From Anas platyrhynchos (lineage: Eukaryota > Chordata > Aves > Anseriformes > Anatidae): DNA of 64,000 nt. The stretch lies in NCBI RefSeq assembly GCF_047663525.1, contig NC_092597.1:24018501-24082500 (forward strand), read 5' to 3'. A program made the position numbers and the translations under genes. The notes beneath the pieces are model-generated. The model was not told the DNA's origin and ran no database searches. It saw only the letters and a list, made by a program, of their open reading frames with translations. Below, piece after piece: positions 57,190 through 64,000 of this stretch. Position 1 is the stretch's first letter. The number at the start of each line of letters is the position of its first letter.

Positions 57190-57390
57190 AATCACCCGAG
57201 CACTTACGGAGCTGGACTTCATCTCCAAACCTCTTCAGATCCGCCCATTTGTGTTTACTGCTCTAAATCTCACTTTTATCATTACGTAAGGATAATGGTG
57301 CTCCTCGCACTGGGAGCCGTGTTCTCCTGTTCGGATGCAAATGGTGCACATTTTTATATAAAACGTGCCCTCCTCTGCAATTAGACACGG
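57190..57390. promoter_or_regulatory. Island with PAR-bZIP palindrome and octamer
   Basis: The palindrome TTACGTAA lies at 57282-57289 and a perfect octamer ATGCAAAT at 57335-57342, 45 bp apart. Confidence 0.45.
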
Positions 57391-58534
57391 AGTGCTTCAG
57401 CTGCCTATCCGGGCACTGCAGCATTTGAACCACTTGCAGAAGGCGAGATGCTCTGAGGCTCCTGGTAGAGACATCCAGGCTTGTTTTCAGGCTGGGGGAT
57501 TAAATGGGTGCTGTGTGCCCTCCGCTGTGTCTGCTGGGGATGGAGGGACTGTCCCCACCACGATAAAAATGTTAAGGATGAGCCCAAATCCGAGGCAACC
57601 CAGGGGAAGGCTGAAGGTGCTGGCACCAGGGTGGGCGTTTTGCAGCCCAGCTGTGGGTGTTCAGCCCTCAGGCTGGTGGGGCTGGGGAAGGGGCTGCTCT
57701 GGGGGGCTGTAAGGGGGGAAGACAGCCAGCAGAGGTTCCCTCCTGCGTAACGAGCACCTGTGTGCACTCAATTTTGGTTGTTACAGTCCCCAGGGGGCTC
57801 AGAACAGGACCGAACTGGGAAGGCACGTGTGTACTGGGAGAGCAGTGGGGTCGGAACAAGAAAGGGTCACTCCTAACTGGTGGGCAGTGGGGAAAAGCTG
57901 AGAGATAATAAATAGGTTATGGACGTACTTTGGATACGGGGAGCTCGTTTTCCATGGCTGTAAGTCCAGCATAAAACCCACCCCCAAGCAAAACAAAACT
58001 GCTCGTTTGTTTTTCAGAGGAATTGCGAACACCTAGAGGTAGGAGCTTGCCTGGGCTTTGTGTGCCTCTGCCCTGATTGCCTGTTTGGGGGGTTCACAGC
58101 TCGACTGGAGAGAACTCTGGCTATCACAGACGAGAGCAAGAGGGAAAAAAGCTCTCCCAGACATGCACACACACAGCTGCTTCCAGTTATCTATTGCTCC
58201 CTAGGCAGACGGAAGCATTGCGCAGAAATTCATCTTTCACTGTGGAAGTGAATATTTTTGTCCCAATTTTATTTTTTTTTTCTACTTCAGCTTCTGGGAG
58301 GAAAGGGGGCTTCCTTCCCACCACTGTCTCAGTGTGATTCCTCCTCCCTGTGCCCAGCAGGGTCTGTGTCCCCCCCAGCGCATCCCTCGGTGCAAGGGCG
58401 ATGCAGGGGCAGCAGCGGTCCCCCCGCGGTGACCCACCTGGAGCCCCAGCCTCCACAACCAGCGCTGTTTCAGCCCCTCTCACTGCTCTTTGAAGCCCTT
58501 TCTGCTCAGGGAAAGCCCTCCTCGTGGAGCCAGC
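57391..58534. other. GC-rich spacer
   Basis: It contains a strong G4 motif (57678-57718, listed separately). No gene. Confidence 0.4.
57678..57718 (+). other. Five-run G-quadruplex motif
   Basis: G-runs of 4, 4, 4, 6 and 6 are separated by 2, 2, 7 and 6 bases, which satisfies the canonical G4 rule with one spare run. Confidence 0.7.
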
Positions 58535-58950
58535 TCGGTTGAAAGCAAAATACCATGTTTAGTGAAAACATTCCTGGAAACGGCTTGTGCTCATGCACTG
58601 CTCCGTCAACATCGTTACGGCTTCTCGTCCGATTAGCGCCAGCCCCGGCGTTGTTGCCAAGCCAGGAAAGTTTGACAATGAAAGGATTCCATCATCACTC
58701 TCGCACACATTTCCTAATGCTTATTTTAATGCCTGAACATCTGGGAGAGATACACGCTCCGCTCCCAGAGCCATTTGCTTTGGCTGCGTGCAGGCATTTT
58801 GGAAAGGCGCTGTGCGGGGAAGCAGAGCCTGTGTGGGCCAAAGCTCTGTTGAAGTTGGAAGTGCGAGGAGAGAATTATTTTAAAAGTGCATGACAAGTAA
58901 TTAACAGCTTCCTGAAAACTAGAACCAGTTGAAATTTTTTGCTGAAGTTT
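58535..58950. promoter_or_regulatory. Two AT-richer patches
   Basis: 58535-58760 has CCGATTAGCGCC, GACAATGAAAGG and CTTATTTTAATGCC; 58860-58947 has GAATTATTTTAAAAG and AGTAATTAACAGC. GC-rich sequence separates them. Confidence 0.36.
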
Positions 58951-58967
58951 TTTTTCCCCCCCCCCCC
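58948..58967 (+). repeat. T8C12 tract
   Basis: Eight T run directly into twelve C. Confidence 0.92.
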
Positions 58968-59159
58968 TAAGAAAAATTGCTTTTTGACCAAATAATTTCT
59001 CTTTAATTCAAGTCTTATTTCTATTGACTATTCGGGAGGTTTTCTTAAAATAAAATAAAAAAATAAAAAATGGATACTGAGATATTTTTGGTTGCTGGGA
59101 AAAAAAAATAAATCTCACTCCTGAGTTTTCTGCTTTTATTGGAGATGATTGACAAGCCC
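58968..59159. other. AT- and A-rich lead-in to the polypurine tract
   Basis: AAATAAAA-type low complexity occupies 59045-59112. No gene. Confidence 0.45.
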
Positions 59160-59588
59160 AGAAAGGAGAAGAGAAGAGAAGAGAAGAGAAGAGAAGAGAA
59201 GAGAAGAGAAGAGAAGAGAAGAGAAGAGAAGAGAAGAGAAGAGAAGAGAAGAGAAGAGAAGAGAAGAGAAGAGAAGAGAAGAGAAGAGAAAAGAAGAGAA
59301 GAGAAGAGAAGAGAAGAGAAGAGAAGAGAAGAGAAGAGAAGAGAAGAGAAGAGAAGAGAAGAGAAGAGAAGAAGAAGAAAGGAAAAGAAAAGAAAAAAGA
59401 AAAGAAAAGAAAAGAAAAGAAAAGAAAAGAAAAGAAAAGAAAAGAAAAGAAAAGAAAAGAAAAGAAAAGAAAAGAAAAGAAAAGAAAAGAAAAGAAAAGA
59501 AAAGAAAAGAAAAGAAAAAAAGAAAAAAAAAGAAAAAAGAAAAAAGAAAAGAAGAAAAAAGAAAAGAAGAAAAAAGAAAAAAGAAGAG
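59160..59588 (+). repeat. Polypurine tract: (GAGAA)41 then (AAAAG)n
   Basis: There are 429 nt without one pyrimidine. GAGAA units fill 59166-59370, 41 units with a single variant at 59291-59295. They switch through GAAGAAGAAAGG to AAAAG units (about 59380-59517), and then to irregular A/G runs. The Arg/Glu/Lys-rich plus frames and Phe/Leu/Ser-rich minus frames are artefacts. Confidence 0.98.
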
Positions 59589-59719
59589 TTGCAGAGGCTC
59601 CAGACAAGGAGAGCCAACAAGGTCTGCCCATGGCCGGGGGGACCGGGGACGTCTCCAGTGCCCATCTGTGCTGCTGGAGCCCCTGTGCACCCATCAGTGA
59701 TGGGGAAGCAACTGCGTGG
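59589..59719. other. GC-rich gap
   Basis: Nothing recognised. Confidence 0.35.
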
Positions 59720-60400
59720 ATGGTTCTATTCAATTCAATTATATTGGAAACAATTAGATTAGACTACACAGCTAATTAACGACAACCTTAGTGGCGAGAG
59801 CTTCATTAGGAGTGCCGTGTTATTGCTCCGGGCGGCAGCGGCGTCCTTCCCGCACCCTCCGATGTTTGTGCAGCTGGGGGAAATATTTTCGCCAGCGAAC
59901 TCGTGCACTGGTGGCGGGCTCGAGGGACGGCGCTCCTCGATCCGGCTGTAATGATGCTAATATGCTGCTTTCTGGTAATTTTCTATTAATTGTTTGCACT
60001 CCCTGTGTGTCTTCAATCCATTAGTTACACTTTCCGGGATCGGAGCAGGCAATAAATCCTCCGGTCTGCCAAGGCTCCTGCGACGTCTTTCATACGATCA
60101 TCCCCAAAGCTGATGTTTATAATGCAATTGAAGCAATCCATATCAGGCCTTGTCCCTCTGCTCTCCGCTCCGCCAAAGACAGCGAGAGCAGCGCTGCCGG
60201 ATTCCCCCGGGGTTGTGCCTGTGGAGTGATGATAAGGGAATCGGATTTTAGTGGCGACACGAGAGGTGAAATCCGAAGATCCAGAATATTTAGTTATGTT
60301 TACCCACAGTAATCAGCTTCTCAAATAGATGTCACTGGGAAAGCTCTTGCTACATTGATTGCACTGTTCCCCGCTTTCTGCCCAGGGGCAAACAGCTCTG
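59720..60400. promoter_or_regulatory. Long AT-rich island, candidate CNE cluster
   Basis: It starts with CAATTCAATTATATTGG, AACAATTAGATTAG and GCTAATTAACG. A CpG-rich middle (59825-59945) splits it. The right half has GTAATGATGCTAATATGC, CTATTAATTG and an 8-bp inverted repeat, TCGGATTT (60241-60248) with AAATCCGA (60269-60276). Confidence 0.5.
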
Positions 60401-60422
60401 ATTAATATTTCACAACACTTTC

Positions 60423-60461
60423 TTTTTTTTTTTTTTTCCCTTTTTTTTTTTTTTTTTTTTT
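60423..60461 (-). repeat. Paired T-tracts
   Basis: T15 (60423-60437), CCC, then T21 (60441-60461). Confidence 0.94.
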
Positions 60462-60479
60462 GTGCTCGGAGAGCCTTGA

Positions 60480-60585
60480 TAGAGAGACACAGAATATTTT
60501 ACCATCTCTCATGTTTGCCTGCTCCAGTAATCATTGGATTCAATCACTCTTGCAATGTTTTTATGAATTAATAACAGGCACTTTG
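60480..60585. promoter_or_regulatory. Small AT-rich island
   Basis: AGTAATCATTGG and GAATTAATAAC words close to the T-tracts. Confidence 0.33.
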
Positions 60586-60779
60586 GAGGGCTAGCGGGGA
60601 GATGGGAAATGCAATCTGTACAACCTTAATGAGCACCGTGGGGACCCGGTGCCATGGTTTCCGAAATCCTCTCTGCGCTTCGCTCTAAATCATTGTCTCT
60701 AAAATTACCTGCTCGCAGTCCCTTGTAGCTGGCTCTCGTTCGGCGGGTGAGCACACCTGCCTCCCCGCCGTGCCCTCTC
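60586..60779. other. Mixed spacer
   Basis: A small patch at 60685-60710 has CTAAATCATTG and CTAAAATTACC. No gene. Confidence 0.33.
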
Positions 60780-60915
60780 TTTCATTGCAACGGCTCATTT
60801 GGAAGCTGTCCCAATTAATTTTTTTTTTTTTCTTTCCGCTTTAATAAAAGCTCACCTTTGTCAGTGCTGACAAAATGTTTGTCTTCGCTGCCTCATTAGC
60901 GTTAGCTGTGACCCA
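60780..60915. promoter_or_regulatory. Island with 18-bp MEIS/TGIF-like palindrome
   Basis: TTTGTCAGTGCTGACAAA at 60857-60874 has perfect 8-bp arms around TG. CCCAATTAATTT, a T-tract and CTTTAATAAAAGC precede it. Confidence 0.45.
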
Positions 60916-61614
60916 GGCGCTCAGCACCGGAGCAGGTGGGAACGGATGGGTGCGGAGCAGGGCGGGGGAATTGGAGCTGGGAATGAAGCACTTCGGGCGT
61001 TTTGCTTCGTGAGTCACCGGGGAGGGTGGAAATGGGGAAGAGGGGGAGCTTGTCTCAGCTCACACTGCCTCTGCTGCTGTGAAATGCTGGGGGGAGCCAG
61101 GCAGGGCACAGCAGGGTGGGTGATCCTGGTCGCCCTGTGGTGCAGAGGGATGGAGCCCCGGCGCTCTGCTCGCCCCCTTGCAAGGAAGATGGGTGAAGGT
61201 GAGCCCAAAGAGAAGCTTCAGTCATTTCTGAATGGAGTGGAGTCTAGCTGCATGATGCTGGCGTTTCCCAGCCCAGGAGTTTCTGCAGATCGTGCTGTGG
61301 TCCCAGCTCTGCTTGAGGCACTCCTTCTTTTGCCACCCTTTGGGTACATCGGGTCACCATCTGCCCCCATACAGAGACCCCAGTGCTGCCTGGTGCATCT
61401 TCAACAGCATCTCCAGCACCCCCCAGCCACGGTGGGACATCTCCAGTGACCCCCTGAGCCCGTTGCCCTGTGCTGAAGGAGCAGGGATGTCCCCCAGCCA
61501 CCAGTCCCAGCCCCTCGTCCTGCTCCTGGGCCGGGCGGCAGGAGCGCAGATGTGCCGAGCGCTCGGCGCGTCGGCTGTCAGCTCCCACGGGGTCTTTGAG
61601 GACGAGCATCCAGA
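60916..61614. other. GC-rich spacer
   Basis: No gene or repeat recognised. Confidence 0.4.
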
Positions 61615-61830
61615 CAACCTTAATCCTAGACGTGCGGCTGCACTTTTAAAAGTTGTCTGAGTGGAAATTTGGCCACAGGCAGCACAATTGTGTTTCAGGC
61701 TTTAAAGCCAACTGGAGTCATTAAAACACATACTGCATTCCTCTGGAGGAAACAGAGCTGTTGATAGGGCATAATTTTACAGCGCAAGTGTTGGGTCTTA
61801 ATCCAACGTTAGTTTTTGTACAAGTTCACG
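61615..61830. promoter_or_regulatory. Island with three perfect palindromes between two TTAATCC words
   Basis: ACTTTTAAAAGT (61642-61653), CACAATTGTG (61683-61692) and GGCTTTAAAGCC (61698-61709) are each perfectly self-complementary. TTAATCC, the bicoid/OTX-type core, occurs at 61620-61626 and at 61798-61804. Confidence 0.47.
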
Positions 61831-62599
61831 TCTGAGGAGTCCAGAAATATCAGCTGGAGAGATCCAAACTGTGAGTCCTTCGGTGGTTCCCGGCGTGAAT
61901 TACGCCGGGGAAGCGGCCGTGCTCCGTGGGGAGCGTCGGGGACGTGGGCAGAGCTCGGTGCCGCTCGGTGGGGCTGCTGCCCTGTCTGATTGCCCCAAGC
62001 CAAAATTCTCCAAACCCAGGCTTGGGCACCGCATACCGGGGAGCACAGGTGCTCTTCAGATCTTTGGGAGCTGATTTTTCCTTGCTTGGATCACCAGTGA
62101 AGGGCTCGCCTGCGAGATGAGGCTCTGGTAAATGCTCATCAGGGCTTTGCTCGAGGTCTCCATCCAGGTGGGGTTGCACGGCTGGGGACTGGGGTGTCCC
62201 CCAAGCAGTGGGTCCATGCTGATGCTCATCCTAAATACAGCATTCCTGGTGCTGCTGGCTGCAATCCCATGCTTTTAGCTGAAGATTAAGTCAATGAAAA
62301 AAGCAATCAGCAAACCAAGCCCCAGAGAAGTGCCAAGCTGGGACCCCTCAGCTCCTCGCAGGCAGGCATTTCTCTGCCACCAGCTGGGTCTGGGGTCACC
62401 CTGCCCACTCCCCCTGCCCACAGAGCTGAGCTCCTCATGACTATCTGAGAACAAACGTGATGACATGGGATGACAAATGTACCCAGCCCATCTCTTCACG
62501 AGCCTGGTGATTTATTTCCAGCCCCCTCAAGAGCAAATTGCACTCGATCTGCTAGCGAGCCCAGAAAAGCTCTGACTTCAGGAACCTCTCAGTTTTCAC
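61831..62599. other. GC-rich spacer
   Basis: No gene or repeat recognised. Confidence 0.4.
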
Positions 62600-62730
62600 C
62601 CCGCTCTATTTACTTTCTGCGTGTGTGTTTTTTAATTGCTTTTTAGAAGTCTGTTCTCAGCCTACAGCTATTTTGGAGATGTGGCACGGAGTTCTAGTCT
62701 GGGTGACTAACAAGTCATTTATAGAGACTT
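62600..62730. promoter_or_regulatory. Small AT-richer island
   Basis: GTTTTTTAATTGC and CTATTTAC words; CATTTATAGAG near 62716. Confidence 0.3.
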
Positions 62731-63549
62731 GGCCAGCTCCGCTCCAACATTTCTGCTGGCCAGACAGGCATTACCGCACGCAGACGTGTCGGGACACGTG
62801 CAGCAAGTGCACTGGAGCAACACCTACAGAGCTCTAATCGGCTTACAGCGGTGTGAACCCGGCGGCACAGGGGAACACGACCTGCTTCCCACACCAGCAG
62901 GCTGCGGGGCTGGCTGCGGCCGGGCGCTTGGGCTGCGGTGGCTGCTCGCAGCGATGCTGCGCTCGCGGGCTGAGGCTGGCCATGTATGGGCAAAGCCTGG
63001 GTGGCTCGCACAGATGCGCTGCCGATGAAGCTCATGGTGAAAGAATTTCCCCCAAAACAAGGCCCGACTGTTAACCTTCCCCATCCAAGCAACCAGCCGG
63101 GCCCGAGGCGGCCGCACTGATTTCCTGCGCTGATTTATTGCGCGTGCACCCGCGGCGCTGCCCGGCCCCAGGATGGCAGCCAGCTCCCCGCCAGGGGGGC
63201 ACCGAGCTTGCTGGGTGCCCCCTGCCCAGGGACCGGGCAGGATTTGGCCTCGCAGCATCACCAGCAGCAGGGCTGCCAGCACCCCAGAGCCGTGCCGCCA
63301 GCCCCCCGCGCTGAGCATCCTTGTTCCTGCCTCACCTCTGTGCTGCCAGCTGATTTTTTTTTTTTTCTATTATTTTTTTTCCCCTTTTTGCTTGATGGTG
63401 TTGTTGTAAAAGCGCCTGAACAATAGCCTGCATTTATCCAGAGCGCGACAGCCTGCCAGCTGGCGGCGGATCAGCCTTCTCATCCACTTCCAGGGCTCTT
63501 AAAGACGACTGTCCCAGAAACTCGGGTGTGCGCTGCTCTGAGAAGTCCC
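62731..63549. other. GC-rich spacer with CpG patches
   Basis: CpGs are denser at 62855-62970 and 63095-63170, but no promoter or exon can be supported. A T-rich run lies at 63353-63390. Confidence 0.4.
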
Positions 63550-63810
63550 TGCTCTCTTAAATGCCTGGGCACTGATACAATTAATGTTTAATGCAGCATT
63601 CTTGTTTCCTGGTTGCCATTCTCTGCAAAACAATGGGGTGTTTTGCCCATGAAATTACTGTTCTGATTAGGAGGAATATGTCTGTCATTAGACTTTCAAA
63701 TGCGATCCTGTTGCAGCACAGCACTGGCAATCCGGCCCAGATGACTCTGGCGATATTTCTGTTCCTGAAGGAAACAGCAAGTGCAAATCGGGTAATTTTA
63801 TACGCTGGCT
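63550..63810. promoter_or_regulatory. AT-richer island with SOX word
   Basis: ACAATGG lies at 63630-63636. CAATTAATGTTTAATGC and CTGATTAGG precede and follow it, and GGTAATTTTATACG is at the right end. Confidence 0.43.
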
Positions 63811-64000
63811 GGGGAAGGGGGCTCACGCTGATGGATGCTGTTGGGTTTGCAGCAATAACAGCTGGGGCCAGGGCACGCAGGGGATCTGCCAGGACATGGC
63901 TCGGGCTGCGGTTGTGGCTCTGGCTCTGCAGACACACGTATGTGCAATGCTCCTCCTTCTAGCAGGGGGCCTGGGCTCAGCTGCCAGGGATGCCCTGCTG
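63811..64000. other. GC-rich flank
   Basis: No gene or repeat recognised up to the window end. Confidence 0.4.

Noticed and set aside
59139-59762. Long plus-strand frame rich in Arg, Glu and Lys (and matching minus-strand Phe/Leu/Ser frames)
   Set aside because: They are translations of the GAGAA/AAAAG repeat; all three frames stay open because the units lack stop codons.

Overview
This window looks like vertebrate nuclear DNA from a GC-rich gene desert or a very large intron, most likely from a bird or another sauropsid. Three things point there. It has no recognisable exon, rRNA or tRNA. Interspersed repeats are very sparse: one clear old CR1 LINE remnant, two doubtful CR1 3' ends, and no primate/rodent-type SINE or L1. 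The layout is an alternation of GC-rich, C/G-run-rich sequence with sharply bounded AT-rich islands of 100-800 bp. The organism call is inference from repeat content and composition, not from a gene.

All long open frames appear to be by-products of GC-rich sequence or of low-complexity repeats. I call no protein-coding gene, CRISPR array or structured RNA gene.

The dominant content is about fifty AT-rich islands holding TAATTA/TTAATT homeodomain cores, octamers, SOX, FOX, T-box, TCF/LEF, MEIS, MEF2 and nuclear-receptor words. Islands of this kind in a gene-free stretch usually mark conserved non-coding elements (CNEs, mostly enhancers) around a developmental transcription-factor gene. I cannot measure conservation here, so every island is a candidate, island edges are approximate, and confidence is moderate at best. 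The largest are at about 19680-20545, 39600-40370, 43965-44665, 53795-54345 and 59720-60400.

Layout. 1-17 kb: islands at 0.2, 3.4, 4.8, 6.2, 8.8, 10.5, 11.5, 13.4, 14.3, 15.3 and 16.3 kb, with an unusual seven-unit, 40-bp degenerate tandem array at 3499-3777. 17-24 kb: an (AAAAT)n block, the CR1 remnant, a large island at 19.7 kb and a short decamer array at 21.34 kb. 24-35 kb: the most regular alternation of islands and spacers. 35-38.5 kb: the longest stretch without islands. 38.5-49.3 kb: the densest islands. 49-53.7 kb: mostly plain sequence, one double island at 52 kb, and a 230-bp array related to the one at 21.34 kb. 53.8-64 kb: further islands, separated by a 429-nt uninterrupted polypurine tract at 59160-59588.

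If the islands are enhancers, they would act together as the regulatory domain of one or a few genes outside the window; which gene cannot be read from this sequence.
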